Made by a program: the position numbers and the translations under genes | The notes under the pieces: model-generated | Seen by the model: the letters and a program-made list of their open reading frames with translations, nothing else | What the model was told of the DNA's origin: nothing | Database searches by the model: none | From: Erwinia endophytica | GTDB lineage: Bacteria > Pseudomonadota > Gammaproteobacteria > Enterobacterales > Enterobacteriaceae | NCBI RefSeq assembly: GCF_009295515.1 | Contig: NZ_RQVV01000023.1 | Coordinates: 104,388 to 168,387 of the forward strand | Length of the DNA: 64,000 nt | Direction: 5' to 3' | In this document: piece by piece, positions 39,126-47,975 of the stretch | Layout: each line of letters starts with the position of its first letter | How positions within the stretch are numbered: position 1 is the stretch's first letter

Positions 39126-39944
39126 TTATTTTTCCCGCGGATAGTCTGCACTGTTCACCCAGGCGTGATCCTTCTCCCAACTGAATTTCCACAGTCTGAC
39201 CGGCCCAGCCATCACGTTCAGATAATAGTTGTCATAACCAGCGATGGTTGCTACCGGATGATAACCGCGTGGAACCATGACCACATCGCCATTATAGACC
39301 GCCATACATTCATCCAGTGAACGGTCGTCAGTGTAGACACGCTGCATAGCAAAACCCTGCCCAGGATTGAAACGATGATAGTAGGTTTCTTCCAGGTAGG
39401 TTTCAGTCTCTGAATTTTCCTGATCGTGCTTGTGACTCGGATAAGAACTGGTGTCACCCTCGTTAGTGTAAACTTCCACCACTAACAAACTGTCAGCCGG
39501 TTTATCATCTGGCAGAATGTTGTGTACCAGACGCTGGTTACGTCCTTTCCCCCTCTGTTCCACTCCCACATCCTGCGGAGCGATTAATCGGGCTGGCCAA
39601 TTACCGTGACCGGGCGCGTTACACACCGCCAGTTCCAGATCGGAATCAGCATACACTTCCACCTGGTCATCATACGGCACATACACCGAATAAGGCGGCG
39701 TACGTTCAAACGGTGACATCCGTTTGCCGATAACAGGAAACTCAGCATAACGGGTTTTCACTGAGGCCAGTCCGGCAACCAGCACCAGGCATAGTTCTTT
39801 ATTGCCACTCGCCAGTGTCAGGGTCTGGCCCTTTTTCAACTGATAAGCATCAAAACCGACGTAACGCCAGCCAGCGCTCTCTGGCGTAACATGCTGGATC
39901 CGCCCTTGAGCATCCGGCTGACGAACTTTGGCAAGCAATGACAT
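39126..39944 (-). CDS. iolB: IolB, 5-deoxy-glucuronate isomerase
   Basis: IolB converts 5-deoxy-D-glucuronate to 2-deoxy-5-keto-D-gluconate (EC 5.3.1.30). It is a double-cupin protein of 272 residues. The C-terminal cupin carries the metal ligands in YPSHKHDQ (His-x-His) with the downstream Glu (ETYLEETYYHRF), and a last His in VPRGYHPV. The ATG at 39944 has GGGAGG six bases upstream. The longer frame to 39977 runs into iolA's end and has no support. It lies 32 bases after iolA in the same operon. Confidence 0.95.
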   Translation of the reverse strand: MSLLAKVRQPDAQGRIQHVTPESAGWRYVGFDAYQLKKGQTLTLASGNKELCLVLVAGLASVKTRYAEFPVIGKRMSPFERTPPYSVYVPYDDQVEVYADSDLELAVCNAPGHGNWPARLIAPQDVGVEQRGKGRNQRLVHNILPDDKPADSLLVVEVYTNEGDTSSYPSHKHDQENSETETYLEETYYHRFNPGQGFAMQRVYTDDRSLDECMAVYNGDVVMVPRGYHPVATIAGYDNYYLNVMAGPVRLWKFSWEKDHAWVNSADYPREK

Positions 39945-39976
39945 ACCGTTCCTCCCCTTATCAATAACCCCTGTCA

Positions 39977-41482
39977 TCAGCCCAGCGTTGGCATACTGAA
40001 CTCGGAAACCGTCTTCTGACCACTCGGCCAGCGCACGGTAGCCGTCTTCATCCGGGTGTAGAAACGTACGCCATCGGGCCCATGCACGTTCAGCGCGCCA
40101 AACACCGAACGCTTCCAGCCGCCAAAACTGTGAAAAGCCATCGGCACCGGAACCGGTACGTTAACTCCAACCATCCCTGCCTGGACTTCACGCACAAAAT
40201 CGCGGCCGGTATGACCATTACGGGTAAAGATGGCACTACCATTACCAAACTCGTGACTGTTGACCAGCGTCAACGCGCTGGCATAGTCAGGCGCCCGCAT
40301 GATACTCAGCACAGGGCCGAAAATCTCTTCACGCCAGATAACCATCTCCGGCGTGACATTATCGAATAACGTACCGCCGACGTAATAGCCTTCGGCAAAG
40401 CCCGGTACCTGGAAGTTACGACCATCAACCACCAGCTTCGCGCCTTCCTGCACGCCTTTATCAATGTAGCCCAGCACTTTTTTCTGATGGGCAGCGGAAA
40501 CCACCGGCCCCATTTCATTCTCTTCGCTGCCTTTCTGGCTACCCGGCCCCACGCGCAGCGCCTTCACCAGCGGCGTCAGCGCGGCAATCAGCTTGTCCGC
40601 CGTATCGTCGCCAACCGCCACCACCACCGGCAGCGCCATACAACGCTCACCCGCCGAACCAAAGGCTCCGCCCATAATGGCGTTAACGGTCGCGTCCAAA
40701 TCCGCATCCGGCATGACGATAGCGTGGTTTTTCGCGGCGCCAAAAGCTTGCACACGTTTACCATGGGCGCTAGCGGTTTTATAGATGTGCTCCGCCACCC
40801 CGGAGGAACCAACAAAACTGACCGCCTGCACACGTGGGTCGGTATACAACTGTTCAGCGATGTCGTTCGGGCAGTGCACCACATTAAAGACGCCATCCGG
40901 CAACCCTGCTTCAGTCAGCAACTCAGCCATACGTACCGAAACCGAAGGATCCAGCGCCGGTGGCTTGAGAACAAAGGTATTTCCGCAGGCCAGCGCAATC
41001 GGAAACATCCACAGCGGCACCATAGCCGGGAAATTGAACGGCGTGATACCACTGACCACACCCAACGGCTGCATCAGTGAATAGCTGTCAACGCCGGTTG
41101 CCACGTCAGGCGAGTTCTCTCCTTTAATCAGGTGCGGAATACCACAAGCAAACTCCACCACTTCCATGCCACGAGTCAACTCACCCAACGCATCGGACCA
41201 GACCTTGCCGTGCTCGCTGACGATCAGCTCCGCTAATTCATCACGATGTTGCTCCATCAGGGCTTTAAAGTTGAACAACACTCGGGCCCGACGCAGTGGA
41301 GAAGTACGGGACCAGTCATCAAACGCCGCATGGGCGACACCGATCACTTTTTCCACTTCTTCCGCTGTACTTTGCGTCAGTTCACGCACCACTTTTCCGC
41401 TCGCCGGATTGTAAACCGGGATGGTTTCATTGCTGGCACTCAGCGACGTTTTTCCGCCAATAAAGTTTCCTGTGATAGTCAT
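39977..41482 (-). CDS. iolA: IolA, CoA-acylating (methyl)malonate-semialdehyde dehydrogenase
   Basis: IolA converts malonate semialdehyde to acetyl-CoA and CO2 with NAD+ and CoA (EC 1.2.1.18/27), the last step of inositol breakdown. This ALDH superfamily member has 501 residues. NAD-binding and catalytic parts are VSGITPFNFPAMVPLWMFP, FVGSSGVAEHIY, and the catalytic Cys in GSAGERCMALPV near residue 285. The missing general-base Glu (GAAKNHAIV region) is normal for the CoA-acylating group. The ATG at 41482 has GAGG seven bases upstream. The extension to 41566 is not supported. It is the first gene of iolA-iolB, divergent from iolI. Confidence 0.95.
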   Translation of the reverse strand: MTITGNFIGGKTSLSASNETIPVYNPASGKVVRELTQSTAEEVEKVIGVAHAAFDDWSRTSPLRRARVLFNFKALMEQHRDELAELIVSEHGKVWSDALGELTRGMEVVEFACGIPHLIKGENSPDVATGVDSYSLMQPLGVVSGITPFNFPAMVPLWMFPIALACGNTFVLKPPALDPSVSVRMAELLTEAGLPDGVFNVVHCPNDIAEQLYTDPRVQAVSFVGSSGVAEHIYKTASAHGKRVQAFGAAKNHAIVMPDADLDATVNAIMGGAFGSAGERCMALPVVVAVGDDTADKLIAALTPLVKALRVGPGSQKGSEENEMGPVVSAAHQKKVLGYIDKGVQEGAKLVVDGRNFQVPGFAEGYYVGGTLFDNVTPEMVIWREEIFGPVLSIMRAPDYASALTLVNSHEFGNGSAIFTRNGHTGRDFVREVQAGMVGVNVPVPVPMAFHSFGGWKRSVFGALNVHGPDGVRFYTRMKTATVRWPSGQKTVSEFSMPTLG

Positions 41483-41967
41483 GTTCTGGCCTCGTAGATG
41501 ATTATATTCCCTGCGGGTGGGCTGCTCCTGGCGTTTGCCTCCTGTCAGGTAAATCCTGTCTTGCATGCAAAAACAGTATTATAATGGAATAAATTTTTCA
41601 AATATTTCACTTTAGAAAATTCATTTTTAGCGGTGCAGATCGCATTTTCTCGTTGTCCGCCCACTCATCGCTCAAAAAAGAACTCGGTAGGAAAAAACCA
41701 TCACATCGCTGTAAATGCAGAGCAGATAATCATCCTGACCATCATGCCTTCAGGTTAAAAACCGTCTGTCAGGACTTAAAAACCACCTGACACAGCAGGA
41801 TATCCCAGCCAGTAAAACAAAATTTTGCGAAGTCGATCTAAAAAATTAAATTTCAACATTCCATATAAATGGAATAAATGTTCTCTTGTATTTCGCCTAC
41901 GGAACTGACCTGCCCCATAGCAGAAGACCAGACCTTGCCGACCCCTACTACCTTGCAGGAGTGTAAG
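41483..41967. promoter_or_regulatory. iolA-iolI divergent control region with palindrome
   Basis: This 485-base, A/T-rich region lies between divergent iolA and iolI. A perfect inverted repeat, ATTCCAT-ATAA-ATGGAAT, lies at 41858-41875, about 95 bases before the iolI ATG. The word ATGGAATAAAT recurs near 41584, close to iolA, so a repeated operator may lie at both promoters. I see no gene in it, and the in-frame extension of iolI upstream of 41968 has no family similarity. Confidence 0.55.
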
Positions 41968-42780
41968 ATGGCCATTGATCCCACTCGTTTCTGTATCAAT
42001 CGCAAAATTGCCCCTAACCTGAGTATTGATGCGTTTTTCCAGTTGGTTCATTCACTTGGACTGAATAAGGTTGAACTACGCAATGACATGCGTGGGGGGA
42101 AAGTCACCGATAATCACGCCACCGCTGAAGTCCGTTCGTTGACAAAGCGCCTGGGTCTGGAAATTATCACTATTAACGCCCTGTATCCGTTCAATCTGCC
42201 GGATGATGCGTTAATGGCCAGAGCTGAAGGATTACTGAAAGACGCACAGACTATTGGCGCAAAAGCACTGGTAATGTGCCCGTTAAACGATGGGACGCCA
42301 GTAACGGCTGATGCGACCCTTGCCGCAATGAAAAAACTGGCCCCGCTCTTTGAGCGGTATGGCATTGAAGGGCTGGTCGAGCCTCTTGGCTTCCCAGCGA
42401 GCTCGTTACGCTCGGCTGTGCAGACGCAGGCGCTGATCCGCGACGCCTGCGTGCCTTTCCGCCTGGTGCTGGATACCTTCCACCACCATCTGTATGAACA
42501 GGCGGAAGCCGAATTTGCGCAGAATATTGATATTAACGGTATCGGACTGGTACATCTTTCAGGCGTGGAAGACACTCGTCCGACAGAACAACTGACAGAT
42601 GAAGAACGCATCATGCTGAGCGACGCCGATGTACTGCGCAGCGTGGCGCAAGTGCGGCGACTGGAAAAAATGGGCTATCGCGGGATCTATTCCTTTGAGC
42701 CTTTCTCTTCGGTCATGGAGGGGTGGAGCGCAACGCAGATCGAACGTGAAATCCGCCAGAGCATCAACTTATTGCAATAA
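41968..42780 (+). CDS. iolI: IolI-like inosose isomerase
   Basis: This AP-endonuclease-2-type TIM barrel (270 residues) is most like IolI, which interconverts 2-keto-myo-inositol and 1-keto-D-chiro-inositol (EC 5.3.99.11). Notable pieces are CINRKIAPNLSIDAFFQL at the start, VELRNDM, metal-ligand candidates in GLVEPLGFP, LVLDTFHHHL, IGLVHLSGVED and YSFEPFSS. The ATG at 41968 has AGGAG eight bases upstream. It would let D-chiro- and scyllo-forms enter the pathway. It is transcribed alone, opposite to iolAB. Confidence 0.88.
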   Translation: MAIDPTRFCINRKIAPNLSIDAFFQLVHSLGLNKVELRNDMRGGKVTDNHATAEVRSLTKRLGLEIITINALYPFNLPDDALMARAEGLLKDAQTIGAKALVMCPLNDGTPVTADATLAAMKKLAPLFERYGIEGLVEPLGFPASSLRSAVQTQALIRDACVPFRLVLDTFHHHLYEQAEAEFAQNIDINGIGLVHLSGVEDTRPTEQLTDEERIMLSDADVLRSVAQVRRLEKMGYRGIYSFEPFSSVMEGWSATQIEREIRQSINLLQ

Positions 42781-42855
42781 CTGAATAACAGCGCCGCCAG
42801 TCCTGCCAGTGTTATCTGTGTCATATTTGGCGGCTCTGCTGTTCGGCCGCCCTTT

Positions 42856-44076
42856 TTATGACATTTCTACCAGATCTTCCTGATGTTGCGGCAGGTTGCG
42901 ACGCATTTTCAGCGTCAGCAATATTGCCAGGCACACCAGCAGCCCACTCAGCAGATAAATAACCGGAATACCAAAGTAACTCATCACTCCCCCAGCCAAT
43001 GGACCGGTTATCCCCAACGACAAATCCATAAAAGCGGTGTAGGTTGCCAGGGCGCTTCCCTGGTTCTGCGGCGGCACGGCTTTAACGGCGACAACACCAA
43101 CCGCCGGGAAGACCAGTGAGAATCCGGCTCCGGTGAGAAAAGCGCCCAGCTTGGCCATCCACGGGTCAACCGCCCCCCAAACCAGAAACAGACCAATAGC
43201 CTCAACCGTAAAACAGACAGTAGCAACCCAGAGCCCGCCATGCCGGTTGATGGCGTTGGGAAACAACAGCCGCGCACCGACAAATGCGCCACTGAACAGC
43301 GTCAGCGTCCAGGCTGCGCCATCCCACCCTTTCGCCTGATAAAATAGCGTGATAAAGGTGGCTATTACGCCAAATCCTGCCGATCCCATGGCAAGGATCA
43401 GGCCAAAATTCCAGACCTTACCCAGCACAGCGCGAAAAGGAAGCTGTTTGCCCTTACTGCTTTTCACCGCCGGACGCGGTAGCGCAAAGAGAAAAGCAAC
43501 CAGCGAAATGGCAATGATAATACCGGAAAGCAATAGCAGGCCGCCCCAACGATAAATTCCTACCCCCAGCGGTGCGCCAATCGCCATCGCCCCGTAAGTG
43601 AAAATACCATTCCATGAGATAACCCGGCCAATATGCAGCGACCCTACGACCCCAACCCCCCACAACGTGCAGCCAGTACCGGCAAAACTCTGTCCCACCC
43701 CGAGGATAACCCTGCCGAGACAGAGCATTAGCAGGCTGAGCACCGGTAACGCCGCACCAAAAAATGCCAACGCATAGCAACCCCCACTCAGGAAGCAACC
43801 ACAAAGACCGACAATAACGACCTTCTTCGGCCCCCAGAGATCAGCAAAACGTCCAGCATGTGGACGGCTGAGCAGCGTGGCAAAGTATTGCAGGCTGACC
43901 ACCAGCCCGGCCCAGAACGCGCTGTACCCCATCACGTCATGGACATAACCAGGCAGCACCGCCAGCGGTAAACCGATGGTCAGGTAGCAGGCAAAATTGA
44001 AAATCACTACGGAAATAATGCGCAGATTAAGGCGAAAACCACTGACAGCAGGCTCTGACGCAGGTTGCTCAGGCAT
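42856..44076 (-). CDS. yhhS: YhhS, MFS efflux transporter
   Basis: YhhS is a major facilitator protein of 406 residues (405 in E. coli) with about twelve hydrophobic segments. It matches E. coli YhhS closely (TIGLPLAVLPGYVHDVMG, LSRPHAGRFADLWGPKKVV, GRVILGVGQSFAGTG). E. coli YhhS has been linked to arabinose or drug efflux, and its physiological substrate is not certain. The GTG at 44088 is open, but the ATG at 44076 gives the family N-terminus MPEQPASEPA. In E. coli yhhS directly follows dcrB, so this gene marks the right edge of the iol insertion. It is unlikely to be an inositol importer. Confidence 0.93.
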   Translation of the reverse strand: MPEQPASEPAVSGFRLNLRIISVVIFNFACYLTIGLPLAVLPGYVHDVMGYSAFWAGLVVSLQYFATLLSRPHAGRFADLWGPKKVVIVGLCGCFLSGGCYALAFFGAALPVLSLLMLCLGRVILGVGQSFAGTGCTLWGVGVVGSLHIGRVISWNGIFTYGAMAIGAPLGVGIYRWGGLLLLSGIIIAISLVAFLFALPRPAVKSSKGKQLPFRAVLGKVWNFGLILAMGSAGFGVIATFITLFYQAKGWDGAAWTLTLFSGAFVGARLLFPNAINRHGGLWVATVCFTVEAIGLFLVWGAVDPWMAKLGAFLTGAGFSLVFPAVGVVAVKAVPPQNQGSALATYTAFMDLSLGITGPLAGGVMSYFGIPVIYLLSGLLVCLAILLTLKMRRNLPQHQEDLVEMS

Positions 44077-44261
44077 GGAAATCAACACCCTGTAGGTGAA
44101 AACATGAGTTTTTACTATACCCCGATTTCGACAAAATGGTCAGCCCATCACCGACTGTTGGCTGGTTTGTCACCATAGTGTGGTCAAATACCTTGCTTCA
44201 ATACCCTTAAGTAAATCCCACCACAAGTCACGTATGCTGGTTTGCCGGACGTAAAGTAAGG

Positions 44262-44591
44262 TCAATCCACGATAAACAGTTGCGCGCCACAGTCTGTCCA
44301 TGAGCGATGCGCTTCCGCATTATCCGCCACCTGGTAACTCATACCTGGGGTGAGGGTGAACACCCGACCATCGTTCAGCTCGGTATGCAGTTCACCAGAG
44401 AGACACAACAAAATATGTCCTTTGGAACACCAGTGATCAGCCAGATAACCTGGGGAATATTCAACCATTCTGACGCGAATATCGCCGAAATGCTGTGTTC
44501 TCCAGAATGCCTTCCCTTTTTCACCCATATGCTCTGTCGCAGCCAGGGCTGACCAGGCGGTGGTACCAAACGGAATATCGTTTATTTTCAT
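44262..44591 (-). CDS. Small DHCW-type cupin protein
   Basis: This single-domain cupin of 109 residues begins MKINDIPFGTTAW. It contains ADHWCSKGHILLCLSGELH (about residues 52-70), in which the usual cupin motif is replaced by the D-H-x-C type of a small uncharacterised family annotated as DHCW-motif cupins. The second half has the turn GMSYQVADNAEAHRSW. Function is unknown. An ATG at 44597 would add two residues, and no clear ribosome-binding site decides between them. It stands alone, 190 bases from yhhS and 220 from the next gene, all on the same strand. Confidence 0.8.
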   Translation of the reverse strand: MKINDIPFGTTAWSALAATEHMGEKGKAFWRTQHFGDIRVRMVEYSPGYLADHWCSKGHILLCLSGELHTELNDGRVFTLTPGMSYQVADNAEAHRSWTDCGAQLFIVD

Positions 44592-44815
44592 CCTCATAGG
44601 GCCCATAGCTGAGTGTTTTCGGCACGATAGCAATCACTAATCCTGCTGCTATCTCATCGTTTCAGACTCAATCACCTGTAGATTAGCAACGCCACGATGA
44701 TTACGCACTGAACATTCAGCGAGTGATGGCGCACTGCCAAACGTTATTACGTTAGCAAGCGCTGTTAACGCCATGTTAGCCCGCAAGACCGTGTGGCGAA
44801 AAGCATGGGGCGATA

Positions 44816-45790
44816 TCAGTCGTGGGTCTTTTCCTGTGTCTCACCCGCCGTAAACACACTGGTATCGGTGATAGCCTGAACATTGACCTTATTCGGTAAG
44901 ATCGCCAGCGAGGAGAACAGATCAGAGACCTGTTGCACTCGGGCAATATCCTGCCCGGTCACCGGACGAATACCGTGAGAAATTCTGGCGGTAATCAGCT
45001 TTGACGTTAGCGGTGATAATCGGGTCAGAGAAGCATAGACCTGATTATATTCATCCGGATGTTGTATCCCCCATGCACGGGCCTGTGCCAGCCGGCGGGC
45101 AAAATCTGCAATGGCCAGCCGCTTTTGTGGATCTTTCAGCGAGCTGCCCGTCGCGGTGACAAAAGAAAGCCCGGTAGTTAGCCCTTTGCTATCCCGTAGC
45201 AGGCGGGCACCCTGCTGTTCCGCAATCCCCAGATAGGGATCAAAGGTGGCCCAGGCGGCGATTTGCCCGGCATTAAACGCCGCGCTGGCATCCGTCGGCA
45301 ACACGAAACGGATCTGCACCGCATCCTGCTTCAGCCCGGCTTCCTGCAATGCCTCATACAATAAATGCTGTGAAATACTGCCTCGCGCTGAAGAAACCAC
45401 CACCGTTTTACCTGCCAAATCTTTCACACTGTGCAAAGGAGAATCAGCTGGAACGATGATACCGTTTGCCGCTCCATCGCCGACGTTGGTGGCGATGATT
45501 TTCAAATCAACCCCGCCAGAAGCCGCCATCAGCACCGGCAAATCGCCAGCATACGAGGTATCTACCGCCCCGGCACGCTGTGCTTCAAACAGCGGAGCCG
45601 CTCCCTGGAAATTAGCCCAGCGGTATTGATATGGCGCGTCTTTCATCACCCCTGAGGCTTCCACCAGCGAGCGCAGATTACGCGCCTGATCACCGAGTAC
45701 CAACGTCACTTTAGTCAGATTCTGCGCTGCGCTAACAGCAAACGTCGCGCATAACAACAGGGCAGGAAACCATTTTTTAATCTCTCTCAT
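44816..45790 (-). CDS. SsuA/TauA-type ABC substrate-binding protein, orphan
   Basis: This 324-residue periplasmic binding protein resembles aliphatic sulfonate or nitrate/taurine binding proteins (SsuA-like). The signal peptide ends AVSAAQ near residue 23. Conserved parts include FQGAAPLFEAQRAGAVDTSY near residue 60, DLAGKTVVVSSARGSISQHL and WATFDPYLGIAEQQGARLL. The upstream frame to 45913 is inside the next gene's end, and the ATG at 45790 has GGAA at good spacing. No permease or ATPase is encoded nearby, so it must use a transporter elsewhere or be a relic. It lies 13 bases after the class II aldolase-like gene and is co-transcribed. The substrate is unknown. Confidence 0.85.
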   Translation of the reverse strand: MREIKKWFPALLLCATFAVSAAQNLTKVTLVLGDQARNLRSLVEASGVMKDAPYQYRWANFQGAAPLFEAQRAGAVDTSYAGDLPVLMAASGGVDLKIIATNVGDGAANGIIVPADSPLHSVKDLAGKTVVVSSARGSISQHLLYEALQEAGLKQDAVQIRFVLPTDASAAFNAGQIAAWATFDPYLGIAEQQGARLLRDSKGLTTGLSFVTATGSSLKDPQKRLAIADFARRLAQARAWGIQHPDEYNQVYASLTRLSPLTSKLITARISHGIRPVTGQDIARVQQVSDLFSSLAILPNKVNVQAITDTSVFTAGETQEKTHD

Positions 45791-45803
45791 GATGGCTTCC
45801 TGT

Positions 45804-46574
45804 TCAGAGTGCATTGCGTTGCAACTGACGAATATAGGCATCCCAGTGCAGCAAATATTTTTTGTTTTTGATGCCGTTATCAAAGGCTTGCGCAGCTTTC
45901 TCCGCCACCGCATTCGGTACGATGTTCAGCTCGGCGCCTCCCGCCTGCGCCGCCAGTTGCGCCGCACAGGCGCGCTCCAGGTAATAGAGGTTATAAAAAG
46001 CCTCTTCCAGGCCATTGCCACAGGTCAGTAGCCCGTGGTTACGCAGGATCAGCGCGTCCAGCGTGCCCAGATCGGCGACGATGCGTTGTTGTTCATCCAG
46101 ATCCAGCGCGATACCTTCATAATCGTGATAAGCCAGCCGTTGGTAAAAACGCATGCTGTGCTGGGAGATCATCAGCAAACCTTTCTTCTGTGCCGCGACA
46201 CCAATACCCGCAGCCGTATGAGTGTGCAATACCGCATGGGTATGCGGACGGGCGCGATGAATCGCACTGTGGATAACATAACCCGCGGGATTGATCCCCA
46301 GCCCGGTGGGATCATCGATGATCTCGCCATCAAGATCGATCTTAACCAACGTCTCGGGCTGGATCTCATCAAATGTTTGGCCATAAGCATTGATCAGGAA
46401 ATGAGGCTTTTCCCCCGGCACACGCAAAGAAAAATGGGTGTAAATATGGTCAGTCCAGCGCAGACGCGCCGCCAGATGGTAACACTGCGATAATTTAACC
46501 CGGGCCTGCCACTCAGCATTTGAGATACGTGCGCGTAAGTTGCTGCCGGTTTCCCTTGCTATTGCCTCAGTCAT
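45804..46574 (-). CDS. Class II aldolase/adducin family protein
   Basis: This cytoplasmic zinc-dependent aldolase-fold protein has 256 residues. The zinc ligands are HTHTAAG (His117 and His119) and NHGLLT (His180). SLRVPGEKPHFLINAYG near the N-terminus is the phosphate/substrate loop region. It falls with uncharacterised members of the family rather than with AraD or FucA. The second of two adjacent ATGs (46574) is preferred because GGAG lies five bases upstream. With the downstream binding protein it forms a two-gene operon. A D-2-hydroxyacid dehydrogenase is divergent. A role in catabolism of a small acid, perhaps a sulfonate or hydroxy acid, is guesswork from context. Confidence 0.88.
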   Translation of the reverse strand: MTEAIARETGSNLRARISNAEWQARVKLSQCYHLAARLRWTDHIYTHFSLRVPGEKPHFLINAYGQTFDEIQPETLVKIDLDGEIIDDPTGLGINPAGYVIHSAIHRARPHTHAVLHTHTAAGIGVAAQKKGLLMISQHSMRFYQRLAYHDYEGIALDLDEQQRIVADLGTLDALILRNHGLLTCGNGLEEAFYNLYYLERACAAQLAAQAGGAELNIVPNAVAEKAAQAFDNGIKNKKYLLHWDAYIRQLQRNAL

Positions 46575-46779
46575 CATTTCTCCTGTGGTAGTTATCCAGT
46601 GAGCAGCTCAAGCTGCGGTAATCTATCCTGACATAGCGGAAATTGGCGGGGGAAATGATCAATCTGACAATAATTTGCATAATAGTGTCTAAGCGACAGG
46701 CAACCCACTTTGCGACAACCGCATCCTGTCTGTAAGGATTACTCCCGCCATATCGCCTCACCTGAAAACGGAGAAAGTC

Positions 46780-47772
46780 ATGACGATCAAATGTATTATT
46801 CTCGATGATTATCAGTCGGTCGCGCTGTCCTGTACCAACTGGAACGTCTTGCAACCCACTGTAGATGTCCGTGCCTTTAGTCAGCATTTCAGCAACATTG
46901 ATGAACAGGTCATCGCGCTGCAGGCCGCAGAAATTGTTATTATCATGCGAGAAAGAACCCCCTTCGGAGCCGATCTGTTCGCTCGCTTGCCAAGTCTGAA
47001 ATTGTTGATTACTTCCGGAATGCGCAATGCCGCCATTGATTTGCCAGCCGCCCGCCGCCATGGCGTGGTGGTCTGTGGCACTGCCAGCGGCTCAGAACCC
47101 CCTGCCGAACTGAGTTGGGCATTGATCCTCGGCCTTGCCCGCCATCTGGTTGTCGAGAATACCGCGCTGCGTGAAAACGGCCCATGGCAACAAACGCTGG
47201 GCATAACGCTGCACGGTAAAACACTGGGACTGATTGGACTGGGTAAAATCGGCGGGCAAATGGCGCGGATCGCTCAGGCGTTTGGCATGGATGTCTGCGC
47301 GTGGAGCCAGAACCTCAGCGCAGAACGAGCGGCAGAGTGCAACGTGCGTCTGATGCCTGATAAAGCGACACTGCTGCAACACAGTGATATCGTTTCTCTG
47401 CACCTGGTGCTCAGCGAACGTAGCCGCCATATTATCGATGCAGAAGCGCTACGGCAGATGAAAAGCACAGCGCTACTGATTAATACTTCCCGAGCCGGGC
47501 TGGTCGATCAACAGGCAATGATTTCCGCGCTTCGCGAGCGACGTATTGCCGGCGCGGGTGTTGATGTCTTCGACGAGGAGCCTCTGCCCGCTAACAGCCC
47601 GCTAAGAACCCTGGCAGGATTGCTGGCCACTCCCCATCTCGGTTATGTCGCCGACACGAACTATCAGCGCTATTTTTCTCAGGCAGTGGAGAATATTCAG
47701 GCGTGGCTGGCAGGCGACCCGATCAGAATATTGAATAAGAGACATACCGGCCCCATCACTGATTTTGAGTAG
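46780..47772 (+). CDS. D-isomer-specific 2-hydroxyacid dehydrogenase
   Basis: This 330-residue NAD(P)-dependent D-2-hydroxyacid dehydrogenase has a NAD-binding glycine motif, GLGKIGG (153-159), and the catalytic triad Arg238 (INTSRAGLVD), Glu267 (DEEP) and His286 (TPHLGY). It is not clearly GhrA, GhrB, LdhA or SerA. The product would reduce a 2-keto acid or oxidise a D-2-hydroxy acid. GGAGAAAG lies ahead of the ATG. It is transcribed away from the aldolase-like gene across a 205-base gap, in which both promoters should lie. Confidence 0.9.
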   Translation: MTIKCIILDDYQSVALSCTNWNVLQPTVDVRAFSQHFSNIDEQVIALQAAEIVIIMRERTPFGADLFARLPSLKLLITSGMRNAAIDLPAARRHGVVVCGTASGSEPPAELSWALILGLARHLVVENTALRENGPWQQTLGITLHGKTLGLIGLGKIGGQMARIAQAFGMDVCAWSQNLSAERAAECNVRLMPDKATLLQHSDIVSLHLVLSERSRHIIDAEALRQMKSTALLINTSRAGLVDQQAMISALRERRIAGAGVDVFDEEPLPANSPLRTLAGLLATPHLGYVADTNYQRYFSQAVENIQAWLAGDPIRILNKRHTGPITDFE

Positions 47773-47975
47773 ATATTTATCTCACCAGGCAAACAAACAC
47801 TCTCCGCAATACAGCCAATTATCAGTCAAAGGGAGAAATACCTACTATATTTCACTATCTGTAGGGTAAGTATCCCGGCTCAATTCTTGCCATTACCCTG
47901 ATCACGACCTTGTTACTTATCGTGGTCTGACCGAAAAAATTCTATTCAGGAACCAGTTATTACAGGGTATTTTAT

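Noticed and set aside
40487..41084. 197-codon plus-strand frame over iolA
   Set aside because: It is the shadow of the aldehyde dehydrogenase gene and has no recognisable domain.
42856..44076. MFS gene next to iolI as an inositol importer
   Set aside because: The protein matches YhhS, a backbone gene that lies beside dcrB in E. coli, and so is not part of the inositol set.
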